A stretch of DNA of 19,312 bases from Candidatus Sordicultor fermentans (GTDB taxonomy: Bacteria > Atribacterota > Atribacteria > Atribacterales > Caldatribacteriaceae): positions 4,035-23,346 of the forward strand of contig DGDO01000004.1 of the NCBI GenBank assembly GCA_002385475.1, read 5' to 3'. Position numbers and translations under genes: made by a program. Positions 8,117 to 15,835 of this stretch are shown here, piece by piece; position 1 is the stretch's first letter, and the number at the start of each line of letters is the position of its first letter. The notes under the pieces are model-generated. The model searched no databases, was not told the origin of the DNA, and was given only the letters and a program-made list of their open reading frames with translations.

Positions 8117-8565
8117 CCGATTCCTTCCCCCTTTCCCAGACTACCCAAACCTTCATTAGTAGTGGCTTTTATACCTATAGCTTCCTCGCTCACCCCCATG
8201 GTCAAAGAGAGAGTTTTTTTCATCTCCCCCACAAAAGGAGCAATGAGAGGTTGCTCAGCAATAAGGGTGGTGTCCACATTTTCTATTTCCCACCCTTTTT
8301 CTCGTATTTTCTTACATACTTCCTCTAAAAGCAAAGTACTCCTTACCCCTTGCGTAGAGGGTGAAGTTGGAGGAAACCAATACCCGATATCTTGAAGGCC
8401 AGCAGCTCCCAGAAGACTATCCATCAGAGCATGGCAAAGCACATCCCCATCGGAATGACCATGTAATCCCAGCTCGTAGGGTATATGCACCCCAGCCAAA
8501 AACAATTTTCTTCCTTCTTTTAAGGGATGAACATCATACCCCAGACCTACTCTCCAGGAGCTCAT
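8068..8565 (-). CDS. ispF: 2-C-methyl-D-erythritol 2,4-cyclodiphosphate synthase
   Basis: A 165-residue enzyme of the MEP isoprenoid pathway that cyclises CDP-methylerythritol 2-phosphate with loss of CMP. The metal ligands Asp11 and His13 are in GLGYDVHPL and His45 in DVLCHALMD. HGHSDGD and TTNEGLGSLGKGEGIG are the other family signatures. I chose the ATG at 8565 because it overlaps the ispD stop as ATGA and has GAGGTGG 8 nt upstream. An upstream in-frame GTG at 8577 would add four residues and has a poorer signal. It works directly after IspD in the same pathway (IspE acts between them and is not encoded here). Confidence 0.96.
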   Translation of the reverse strand: MSSWRVGLGYDVHPLKEGRKLFLAGVHIPYELGLHGHSDGDVLCHALMDSLLGAAGLQDIGYWFPPTSPSTQGVRSTLLLEEVCKKIREKGWEIENVDTTLIAEQPLIAPFVGEMKKTLSLTMGVSEEAIGIKATTNEGLGSLGKGEGIGCFAVSLLRKKELTKF

Positions 8566-9254
8566 TTCTTCCGCCACCTCAATAATTCTTCAGCCAAAAT
8601 AAGGTCTTGAGGAGTAGTAATTTTCAGATTATCTTCTGAGCCTAACACCAGACGCACCGGCTTACCCATTCTCTCGACCAATGCTGAATCATCAGTCCCT
8701 TGAAATCCTTCTTCTTTAGCTTTCTCCAGGGCTTCCCAGATCAGGGAAATCCGAAAAGCTTGAGGAGTTTGGGCTCGCCAGATTTTTTGTCGATTTAGTG
8801 TCTCATCGATAATTTCTCCATCCAGGCTGAGTTTAATGGTATCCGCACAAGGCAGAGCACAACAAGCAGCTTCAAACTTAACCACTGCTTCCACACATCT
8901 CGCTAATATTTTATCATCCACCAAAGGCCTCACTCCATCGTGAATAAGCACAAAATCCGCCCCCCGGTCTTTCAGCTCCCGGACTCCACAATAAACCGAA
9001 TCCTGGCGGGTCTCCCCACCTGAAACACACTTTTTAATTTTTCGATAACCATACTTCTCCCACACCTCTTTCTTAAACATCTCCTCATGGAGAGAATTAA
9101 TTACCACTATTATTTCTCCTATCCAGGGAGACCTTTCAAAAACATCCAAAGTATGAGCTAAAACTGGTTTTCCCAGAAGAGGTAAGTATTGCTTGGGAAC
9201 CACCGAGTTTACTCTCTCTCCTTTGCCAGCTGCCACTATTATAGCGAAGAACAA
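8562..9254 (-). CDS. ispD: 2-C-methyl-D-erythritol 4-phosphate cytidylyltransferase
   Basis: A 230-residue MEP-pathway enzyme that joins MEP and CTP to give CDP-methylerythritol. The nucleotide-binding signature is IIVAAGKGERVNSVVPKQY (5-23) with the catalytic Arg14 and Lys21. LIHDGVRPLV and GTDDSALVE are also typical. The start is a TTG at 9254 with GGAG 9 nt upstream; no ATG or GTG fits the conserved N-terminus, so the non-standard start is well supported. It begins 26 nt after the yacL-like gene and is coupled to ispF by a 4-base overlap. Confidence 0.95.
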   Translation of the reverse strand: MFFAIIVAAGKGERVNSVVPKQYLPLLGKPVLAHTLDVFERSPWIGEIIVVINSLHEEMFKKEVWEKYGYRKIKKCVSGGETRQDSVYCGVRELKDRGADFVLIHDGVRPLVDDKILARCVEAVVKFEAACCALPCADTIKLSLDGEIIDETLNRQKIWRAQTPQAFRISLIWEALEKAKEEGFQGTDDSALVERMGKPVRLVLGSEDNLKITTPQDLILAEELLRWRKK

Positions 9255-9280
9255 AATCTTATTCTCCTTTCCAGCTTACT

Positions 9281-10246
9281 TCAAGAACGACCGCTACCTT
9301 TTAATTTCGCAAATATCATTCTACCTGCTGGAGTCTGCAGAACACTGGTAACTACTGTATCTATGGTAGTGTTAATATATTTCTTTCCTTCCTCTACTAC
9401 CACCATAGTTCCATCATCGAGATAACCCACCCCTTGATTTTCTTCCTTACCCTCTCGAATGACCTGCACTCGCAATTCTTCTCCGGGAAGAACATAGGGC
9501 TTTAGAGCATTAGAAAGATCGTTAATATTCAGTACTTCTACCCCTTCTAGCTCAGCAATTTTATTCAAGTTAAAATCATTGGTAATTACTTTTGCCTCCA
9601 ATACTTTAGCCAGTTTTATCAGTTTGGCATCCACATCCCTGATTTCAGGAAAATCTCGGTCTATAATTTTAACATTTACTTTTTTCTCTTTCCTCATCCG
9701 GTTGAGAATATCCAGACCCCTCCTTCCCCGTTGCCTTTTTAAGGGGTCTTGAGAATCAGCCACTTGTTGAAGTTCTCGTAAAACAAAGCGAGGAATTAAA
9801 AGGTCTCCCTCCACAAAGCCAGTTTTGCATATATCGGCAATTCTCCCGTCTACAATAGCACTGGTATCTAAAATCTTAGCTGAATTACCCCCTCCCCGGG
9901 GCGGCTTCAGTCGAGGAATGCCAGTAAAAATGGTAACAATATCTTCTTTTCTCCACATAAACACCGCAAAACCCAGAACCCCGCAAATTAAAGTGACAGC
10001 GAGGGGAAGAGAAGGATTCTTGAAAGGTAAAAAAGAAATGGGATAGGTGAGAAGCACTCCAATTACTAAACCGACTACCAATCCCCCTAAAGCCACCAAA
10101 ACATCAATAGCCGAAAGATGATTAAAAAATTGAGCCAGACTTTCAAATAGACCGAGAAAAGAGTTTTCCTTTTTTCTGCTAAGAAAATAAAATAAAATTA
10201 AAACAAAAACTATTAAAGCTAATATTAGCCATCCACTTTTAGACAT
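9281..10246 (-). CDS. yacL: YacL-like membrane protein with PIN and TRAM domains
   Basis: A 321-residue membrane-anchored protein with a predicted nuclease domain. There are three hydrophobic segments (about 5-23, 48-68 and 79-98). A PIN domain (about 122-240) follows, with the acidic residues expected to bind metal: Asp127 in ILDTSAIVDGR, Glu158 in VLRELQQVAD, Asp206 and Asp224 in VITNDFNLNK. A C-terminal TRAM domain (about 255-318) suggests RNA binding. The family is conserved in this locus of Bacillota, usually right after disA; its substrate is not established. The ATG has a strong AAGGAGG site. It is the first gene of the third leftward unit, behind the promoter at 10292-10300. Confidence 0.9.
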   Translation of the reverse strand: MSKSGWLILALIVFVLILFYFLSRKKENSFLGLFESLAQFFNHLSAIDVLVALGGLVVGLVIGVLLTYPISFLPFKNPSLPLAVTLICGVLGFAVFMWRKEDIVTIFTGIPRLKPPRGGGNSAKILDTSAIVDGRIADICKTGFVEGDLLIPRFVLRELQQVADSQDPLKRQRGRRGLDILNRMRKEKKVNVKIIDRDFPEIRDVDAKLIKLAKVLEAKVITNDFNLNKIAELEGVEVLNINDLSNALKPYVLPGEELRVQVIREGKEENQGVGYLDDGTMVVVEEGKKYINTTIDTVVTSVLQTPAGRMIFAKLKGSGRS

Positions 10247-10291
10247 AAAATTTCCTCCTTGCCTACTAGATAATTACCTTACAACTAAAAG

Positions 10292-10300
10292 ATTATATCA
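10292..10300 (-). promoter_or_regulatory. extended -10 promoter of the yacL operon
   Basis: On the minus strand TGATATAAT gives a perfect -10 (TATAAT, 10292-10297) with the TGN extension. The hexamer 17 bp upstream (GGAATT) is a poor -35, as is common with extended -10 promoters. It lies 46 nt before the yacL ATG and has an AT-rich upstream flank. Confidence 0.6.
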
Positions 10301-10308
10301 TTTTATAT

Positions 10309-10341
10309 AAAAAAAATTCCGGCCGAGGCAGATATCCAGCC
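10309..10341 (-). terminator. possible terminator upstream of the yacL promoter
   Basis: On the minus strand GGCTGG (10336-10341) can pair with TCGGCC (10321-10326), with two G-U wobbles, across a 9-nt loop. GGAA and a run of eight T follow. The stem is short, so stability is modest. If real, it would stop transcripts coming through from radA just before the yacL promoter. Confidence 0.4.
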
Positions 10342-10521
10342 TTTTTATCGAAAAATATGGTAATTTATCTCTAAAACAACAAGAAAAGAACTGAAACTTT
10401 ATTATAACCTCTGAAAAGATAAAAGACAAAATATCGCGAGGAGAAAAAGCATTTCCTCGTTAAGGGAGGGGGTAAATCCCACCTTTAAGAAAGAATAACC
10501 TACAACGTATAATAAAACTTG

Positions 10522-10555
10522 CGCTGGAGGAAGCTAGGTGAAGCTTCCTCCAGCG
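10522..10555 (-). repeat. perfect 14-bp inverted repeat, possible terminator
   Basis: CGCTGGAGGAAGCT (10522-10535) and its exact complement (10542-10555) flank a 6-nt loop. In the minus direction the stem is followed by CAAGTTTTATTATA, a modest T-rich tail; in the plus direction there is no T run. It could terminate the ctsR-radA transcript or stabilise its 3' end. It lies about 420 nt beyond the radA stop. Confidence 0.6.
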
Positions 10556-10974
10556 TTGACATTCCAAATCTTTTTAATCTCTTATGCTTTTTTCTCAACA
10601 TTGTCAGGTCGCAAGGTAAGGCTCACAACGACCGTTATAATAAATAGGTCACCACAACAAGGCACAGATAAGAGAAGGAATCCCTGAGTAGATGTGAATT
10701 AGACAGGGAAAAAGCAAAACTGCCACACATATCTGGTCTTCGTTTTTTAGTTTACACTGTCAGAGTCCCTGCTGTCTGGCAATGATATGTGGTCATAAGA
10801 GGCGAATAAAATTAATGTAGTGGTAGAATACTCAATTTTGACCAGAGGTCTCTAACGCCACACTGCAAAAAGAGAAGAAATAATTACAGTGAATCTTACG
10901 GTTGATTAATCGGTTTCCCTCTGTTGTCTTCGGGAGAAAAACAGAGATTCCCCAACGCAATGCGTGTGTCTGAG

Positions 10975-12336
10975 TTAGCCTATGAGACCTTCTTTTTCCA
11001 GCGCTTCTCTAACGTTAGAATACCCTACCAGCGCGATTTCTCCCCAGCGCTCTGAAAGAAAATCACGGGAATGATAAGAAGAGACTACCACTCTTTTAAT
11101 TCCCATCCGGGCAGACTCATTGATTCGCTGCTCCAAAAGAGGAACAGGACGAATTTCTCCGCTCAACCCCACTTCTCCTAAATAAACCGTTTCTTTGTCT
11201 ATTTCTCGGTTCAGACGAGAAGAAACCAGACTGAAGCATACCGGAAGGTCTAAAGCAGTTTCTGAGGTTTTGATTCCCCCCACCATACTGAGATAAACAT
11301 CCTGTCTTGAGAAGCGCAGACGAGTGTTCTTTTCAATAATCGCCAAAAGCAGATGAAGGCGATTTAAATCCATACCTAAACTTACCCGACGGGGAAAATC
11401 AAAATAGCTGGGATGAACCAGGGACTGGATTTCCACCACCATCGCTCTTTTTCCTTCTGCCCAGACGGTGCGGGCTGTGCCTATCCCGGCTAATTTACTC
11501 TCCTCCATAAAATAATGAGAGGGGTCCTTTACCTCTACCAGCCCTCTCTCTTGCATCTCCAGAATTCCCACTTCTTGAGTAGAACCAAAACGGTTTTTCA
11601 TGCTCCGCAAAAGACGCAGAGGATGATTGGCATCTCCTTCCAGATAAAGCACTACATCCACTAAATGTTCCAGAGCTTTAGGCCCGGCAATGGCGCCTTC
11701 TTTAGTCACATGTCCTACCAAAAAAAGAACAATATTTTCTTTTTTGGCTATTTCCATAAAGCGAGAGCTTAAATCCCGGAGGGTGGCCACGCTACCGGGC
11801 AAAAATTCCAAATTCTCTCGTCCCAAGTTCTGGATAGAATCAACAATTACCGCTTGAGGTTGAAGAGAAGAAATCCCTTCTCTTATCTCCTCAAAAGAAT
11901 TAGTAGAAAGAAGAAAAAGGGGGGGATTGCAATCCAGACCTAACCGTTCTGCTCGTAGATAAACCTGATAAAGAGACTCCTCACTACTAGCATAAAGGAC
12001 TTTTTTCCCCTCCCGGGCAATACCCTCAGCAATCTTCAATAATAAAGTAGATTTACCGATGCCCGGGTCTCCACTCAGGAGAATTAAAGACCCTTCTACT
12101 AAACCTCCTCCTAAAACCCGGTCTACTTCTTTCAAGCTGGTAGAAAAGCGGTCACCCAACTGGAATTTTTTTTCTTTAACTTCCGCTAAAGAAAGAGGGG
12201 GAGAATAAGAAGAGCTTCTTTCTTTTTTAGTTTCTTCTCGGGAAACAGGCAAAAAAGAATTCCACTCCCCGCATTGAGGGCACTTACCTAACCAGCGAGG
12301 AGTGGAATAACCACAGTTACTGCAACAGTAATTCAT
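10975..12336 (-). CDS. radA: DNA repair protein RadA (Sms)
   Basis: A 453-residue RecA-like, hexameric branch-migration helicase acting in recombination and repair. The N-terminal zinc finger has Cys5, Cys8, Cys19 and Cys22. The Walker A loop is GDPGIGKS (89-96). The RadA-specific KNRFGS motif lies near residue 250. The C-terminal third is the Lon-protease-like domain (SLVHPSYFDFPRR, then VGGIKTSETALDL, then YLGEVGLSGEIRPV). Length is normal. It starts 9 nt after clpC and is the last gene of the ctsR unit. No classical terminator follows directly; a 7-bp stem lies at 10919-10946. Confidence 0.97.
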   Translation of the reverse strand: MNYCCSNCGYSTPRWLGKCPQCGEWNSFLPVSREETKKERSSSYSPPLSLAEVKEKKFQLGDRFSTSLKEVDRVLGGGLVEGSLILLSGDPGIGKSTLLLKIAEGIAREGKKVLYASSEESLYQVYLRAERLGLDCNPPLFLLSTNSFEEIREGISSLQPQAVIVDSIQNLGRENLEFLPGSVATLRDLSSRFMEIAKKENIVLFLVGHVTKEGAIAGPKALEHLVDVVLYLEGDANHPLRLLRSMKNRFGSTQEVGILEMQERGLVEVKDPSHYFMEESKLAGIGTARTVWAEGKRAMVVEIQSLVHPSYFDFPRRVSLGMDLNRLHLLLAIIEKNTRLRFSRQDVYLSMVGGIKTSETALDLPVCFSLVSSRLNREIDKETVYLGEVGLSGEIRPVPLLEQRINESARMGIKRVVVSSYHSRDFLSERWGEIALVGYSNVREALEKEGLIG

Positions 12337-12345
12337 ATTACCCTT

Positions 12346-14811
12346 TTAGTTTTTCAAAGAAAACTCCAGAGGAAGTAGTTTGGTAAAATGTATCTCTCCC
12401 TCTTCTACTCCCACTAAAATTCGATCTCCTTCCTTAAAGACACCTTTGAGTATAAGGTCAGAAAGAGGATCTTCTATCAATTTTTGAATAGCCCGGCGTA
12501 AAGGTCGAGCACCAAAGTTAGGGTCATATCCTTCCTGAGCAATAAGAGAGCGAGCCTCAGGAGTCAGGTCTATCTCCATTTTGTGTTCCCTCATACGTTC
12601 TTGAGTTTCTTTCATCATAAGGTCCACTATAGCTTCGATTTCTTTCTGATTTAGAGGACGAAATACGATGATCTCATCCACCCGGTTCAGGAACTCGGGA
12701 GTAAAGACTTTTTTTACCTCTTCAGTAACTTTTTGCTTAATGTCCTGATAAGACATAACTTCTTTTTCCGACCTCTCACCAAAGCCGATGTTGGACTGGG
12801 AAGAAATAAGACGGGCTCCCAGGTTAGAAGTCATAATGATAATTGTATTTTTAAAGTCTACCACTCTACCTTGAGCGTCGGTCAGACGGCCCTCTTCCAT
12901 AACCTGCAACAATATGTTGAAAACATCAGGATGGGCTTTCTCTATCTCATCAAAGAGAACTACCGAATATGGTTTTCTTCTAACTTTTTCAGTTAATTGT
13001 CCCCCCTCTTCATAACCTACATATCCTGGAGGAGAGCCAATTAAACGAGAAACAGTGAATTTTTCCATATACTCTGACATGTCCAAGCTAATAAGATTAT
13101 CTTCCTTGCCAAAGAGAAACTCTGCCAGAACCTTAGCCAGCTCGGTCTTGCCCACTCCCGAAGGACCAAGAAATATAAAAGAACTAATAGGACGATTGGG
13201 GTCTTTGAGCCCGGCCCGGGAACGCCGAATAGCCCGGCATACTGCCTCCACCGCTTCTTCCTGCCCTACTATACGTTCATGGATTTCCTTTTCCATGTTT
13301 ACCAATTTTTCTTTTTCTTCGGTATCTAACCGAGAAATTGGAATACCAGTCCAGATAGAAACCACTGTGGCAATATCCTCTTCTCCCACCAGAGGTCGAG
13401 AACTATCCACTTCCTTCAACCAGTTTTCTTTTCTATCTCGATATTTCTTTTTCAGCTTCTCTTCTTCATCTCGATAATGTGCTGCCTCTTCAAAATCCTG
13501 GTTTTTGACCGCTTTTTCCTTTAGTTTTTTTATCTCCTCTGCTTCCTTTTCCAACTCTTTTAAACTTTCTGGCAAAATTGTAGCCTGCAGTTTAACCCGG
13601 CTGGAAGCTTCGTCCATGACATCAATAGCTTTGTCAGGAAGATAACGGTCAGCAATATAACGCTGGGAAAGTTTAACCGCTGCTTCTACTGCCTGATCCG
13701 ATATTTTTACCCGATGGTGTTCTTCATAGCGCTCTTTAAGACCTCGCAATATTTCTACGCTTACCTCCGCCGTGGGTTCATCCACATAAACGGGTTGAAA
13801 CCTTCTCTCTAAAGCGGAATCTTTCTCTATATACTTACGATATTCCATGGTGGTGGTAGCACCTATGGTCTGCAATTCACCTCGAGCCAGGGCTGGTTTT
13901 AAGATATTGGCAGCGTCAATTGCTCCTTCTGCTGCCCCTGCTCCCACCAGAGTATGAATTTCATCAATAAAAAGGATTACTTCCTTACTCTGCACGATTT
14001 CTGAAACAATCTTTTTTAATCGCTTCTCAAACTCTCCTCGATATTTAGTACCAGCCACTATGGCGGCCAAATCCAGGCTTACCACTCTTTTACCCTTCAA
14101 AATTTCCGGAATATCTCCCTTTACTATTTTTTGCGCCAGACCTTCAACAATTGCAGTTTTACCTACCCCTGGTTCTCCAAGAAGAACCGGGTTGTTTTTG
14201 GTACGACGGCTTAAAATCTGCACCACCCGCTCGATTTCCTTTTCCCGGCCAATTACCGGATCTAACTTATTTTCAATAGCCAAGCGGGTTAAATCCCGGC
14301 TGAATTCATCAAGCACCGGAGTGCGACTTTCTTGAGAAGGCTTACTGGTTTCGGACAAACCTCCCACTTCATCAGGATTCTCACTTAAAATTTCATAAAG
14401 CTTAGCCCGAACCATTTCTAAGTCTAATCCCAGGCGCTGCAAAATCTGTGCTCCTATCCCTTCTCCCTCGCGGAGAATGCCCAGAAGAATATGTTCTGTA
14501 CCTACATAATTATGGCCTAAACGACGAGTCTCATCCAGAGCCAATTCCAGAACTCTCTTGGCTCGAGAAGTAAAAGCTACTTCCCGGGAACCCTGGTACT
14601 CTCTCTGATCCACAAAGTTCTCCAATTCTGTTCGAACTAAATCCATAGTTATATCAAAGCTATCTAATATCTTAGCTGCGATGCCTTCTCGCTCTCGTAA
14701 CAAACCCAGAAGAAGGTGTTCTGTCCCAATATGATTGTGCTTGAGACGTACAGCCTCGTCTTGAGCTAAGATAATCACTTTTCTCGCTCTCTCTGTATAT
14801 CTCTCAAACAT
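12346..14811 (-). CDS. clpC: ATP-dependent Clp protease ATPase subunit ClpC
   Basis: An 821-residue HSP100 unfoldase that feeds proteins to ClpP. Two N-terminal Clp repeats each keep the glutamate that docks phosphoarginine in B. subtilis ClpC (Glu31 in HIGTEHLLLG and Glu106 in YVGTEHILLG). The first ATPase has GEPGVGKT (212-219) and ILFIDEIHTL; the second has GPSGVGKT and VVLFDEIEKAH. Between them is the coiled-coil M domain with a UVR motif (KNQDFEEAAHYRDEEEKL), the site where adaptors such as McsA-McsB or MecA act. The ClpP-binding loop is IGF in SQSNIGFGE, so it is a protease partner and not a ClpB-type disaggregase. It overlaps mcsB by 8 bases. Confidence 0.97.
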   Translation of the reverse strand: MFERYTERARKVIILAQDEAVRLKHNHIGTEHLLLGLLREREGIAAKILDSFDITMDLVRTELENFVDQREYQGSREVAFTSRAKRVLELALDETRRLGHNYVGTEHILLGILREGEGIGAQILQRLGLDLEMVRAKLYEILSENPDEVGGLSETSKPSQESRTPVLDEFSRDLTRLAIENKLDPVIGREKEIERVVQILSRRTKNNPVLLGEPGVGKTAIVEGLAQKIVKGDIPEILKGKRVVSLDLAAIVAGTKYRGEFEKRLKKIVSEIVQSKEVILFIDEIHTLVGAGAAEGAIDAANILKPALARGELQTIGATTTMEYRKYIEKDSALERRFQPVYVDEPTAEVSVEILRGLKERYEEHHRVKISDQAVEAAVKLSQRYIADRYLPDKAIDVMDEASSRVKLQATILPESLKELEKEAEEIKKLKEKAVKNQDFEEAAHYRDEEEKLKKKYRDRKENWLKEVDSSRPLVGEEDIATVVSIWTGIPISRLDTEEKEKLVNMEKEIHERIVGQEEAVEAVCRAIRRSRAGLKDPNRPISSFIFLGPSGVGKTELAKVLAEFLFGKEDNLISLDMSEYMEKFTVSRLIGSPPGYVGYEEGGQLTEKVRRKPYSVVLFDEIEKAHPDVFNILLQVMEEGRLTDAQGRVVDFKNTIIIMTSNLGARLISSQSNIGFGERSEKEVMSYQDIKQKVTEEVKKVFTPEFLNRVDEIIVFRPLNQKEIEAIVDLMMKETQERMREHKMEIDLTPEARSLIAQEGYDPNFGARPLRRAIQKLIEDPLSDLILKGVFKEGDRILVGVEEGEIHFTKLLPLEFSLKN

Positions 14812-15835
14812 CGTTCCATATCCTCCCTAATTCTATTCCTAAAAAGCCTAGTACTTTCAGACTCTGCCCTCTTAGTAACCCCCCGTTTATTATTTTATCC
14901 CATAAATCAGCACTCTTCATAAACTCAAAACCCCAACCCTCAGGCAATATTCCCTCGTCCCTGGCCAAAAACCAAAAAGAAAGGAAATCTAAAATCTTTT
15001 TCTCATTTTGTTCTTCATTCCCCTCCATTAACTCCTCATATAGACGTTCCATCATCTGCCAGAAAATATTCTGACGAGAGGAAGATTTTACTAAAGACGC
15101 CCTAACTTGTTTTTCCCACTCCCAGATACCTTTCCCAAAATCTTGCATCATCTTCAAGATTTCTGTTTCCTTCACTCCCAAAGTAAAAAGGTTAGAAAAT
15201 ACAAATAGATGAGCTAGCGCCTGGTCGTCTTCACCATAGACCTCTACCAGAAATCTGTCATTATCTTTAAACCATTGGAAAACTCTCTTTTCCCCATATA
15301 AGAAGGAAAGAGCAGGCAAATGTAGCCTCATATAAATTTTAAGACCTGTCCCCAAACGCGAAGGAGAAGAGGTGAGGTATCCCCACTGTTCACTGTAGGC
15401 GTACTCCAGCTTACTCTCCCAAAAATCATCCCATTTATTTAATCTCTTCCAGTAAGATTCTAAATTCCTGTATTCACCTTCTGCGAACAAAGACAGATGG
15501 TCCTGATGGTTGATAATAGCTCCCAAATTACCTTTATGAATCAAAATTTTTTCCGGAGAATCGGATAGCAGTTGAGGAAAAACCCAGCTCAATGGCTCGA
15601 CTTCCCGGGAATGAGAACCTATTTCCACCCAGGAAAACCCCTTTCGAGCTAAAGAAGAATAGGCCTTCTCCACTCTTTCTTTCACTTCTTCTTCCCACAG
15701 AGGAGAAAAGTAAATAGAAGAAGGAAAGGGGATACGGGCGAGATTTCGAGATAAAACCAGAGCTACTCTATTAAAACCATCAAGGAGTCTGTTTTTTCGG
15801 CTCGAAAACAACCGCTTACCGAGAGTAAAACTCAT
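14804..15835 (-). CDS. mcsB: McsB-like protein, probably catalytically inactive
   Basis: A 343-residue homologue of the protein arginine kinase McsB (363 residues in B. subtilis). The fold is recognisable from WGYLTSSPSRLGTGL, LHLPAL, VYGEDDQA and FTLGVKETEI. Key residues are changed compared with B. subtilis as I recall it: the SSRIRLARN region reads RVALVLSRN (Ala25 and Val27 where arginines stand); NEEDHIRIQ reads NHQDHLSLF (109-117); the conserved Cys is Ser157; Asn of PTN is Arg160; Arg of GTGLR is Lys166; the RG before YGE is Val197-Glu198, and GEGSE is GEDDQ. The C-terminal DRxxRSYG box is not found. The frame is intact and in the normal operon place (ATGA with mcsA, 8-base overlap with clpC). 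It probably acts as an adaptor or scaffold, not as a kinase (inference). Confidence 0.85.
   Translation of the reverse strand: MSFTLGKRLFSSRKNRLLDGFNRVALVLSRNLARIPFPSSIYFSPLWEEEVKERVEKAYSSLARKGFSWVEIGSHSREVEPLSWVFPQLLSDSPEKILIHKGNLGAIINHQDHLSLFAEGEYRNLESYWKRLNKWDDFWESKLEYAYSEQWGYLTSSPSRLGTGLKIYMRLHLPALSFLYGEKRVFQWFKDNDRFLVEVYGEDDQALAHLFVFSNLFTLGVKETEILKMMQDFGKGIWEWEKQVRASLVKSSSRQNIFWQMMERLYEELMEGNEEQNEKKILDFLSFWFLARDEGILPEGWGFEFMKSADLWDKIINGGLLRGQSLKVLGFLGIELGRIWNDV

Larger units (their letters stand above)
10247..10974. other. 728-bp hairpin-rich intergenic stretch at the usual disA position
   Basis: No convincing gene lies between radA and yacL. In many Bacillota this slot holds disA (diadenylate cyclase). 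Reading the minus strand after the radA stop, I see no DisA motif (DGA or RHR) and no long frame. The stretch instead holds several inverted repeats: 10437-10459, 10522-10555 (14-bp perfect stem), a nested set at 10681-10792, and 10919-10946 just past the radA stop. The yacL promoter and a possible terminator lie at its left end. A 33-codon basic frame (10500-10601, minus) is open but has no clear ribosome binding site. It could hold an unrecognised small RNA, or be a decayed remnant after gene loss. Confidence 0.7.

Noticed and set aside
8566..8577. GTG start of ispF at 8577
   Set aside because: The ATG at 8565 has the better ribosome binding site and the ATGA overlap with ispD, and the family begins at about this residue.
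10247..10974. Decayed disA remnant
   Set aside because: Reading the minus strand, I found no DGA, RHR or other DisA-like segment; the gap cannot be shown to derive from disA.
13055..13477. A 140-codon open frame on the plus strand inside clpC
   Set aside because: It is antisense to a highly conserved part of clpC, is serine/arginine-rich with no recognisable domain, and has no ribosome binding site; a shadow of clpC codon use.
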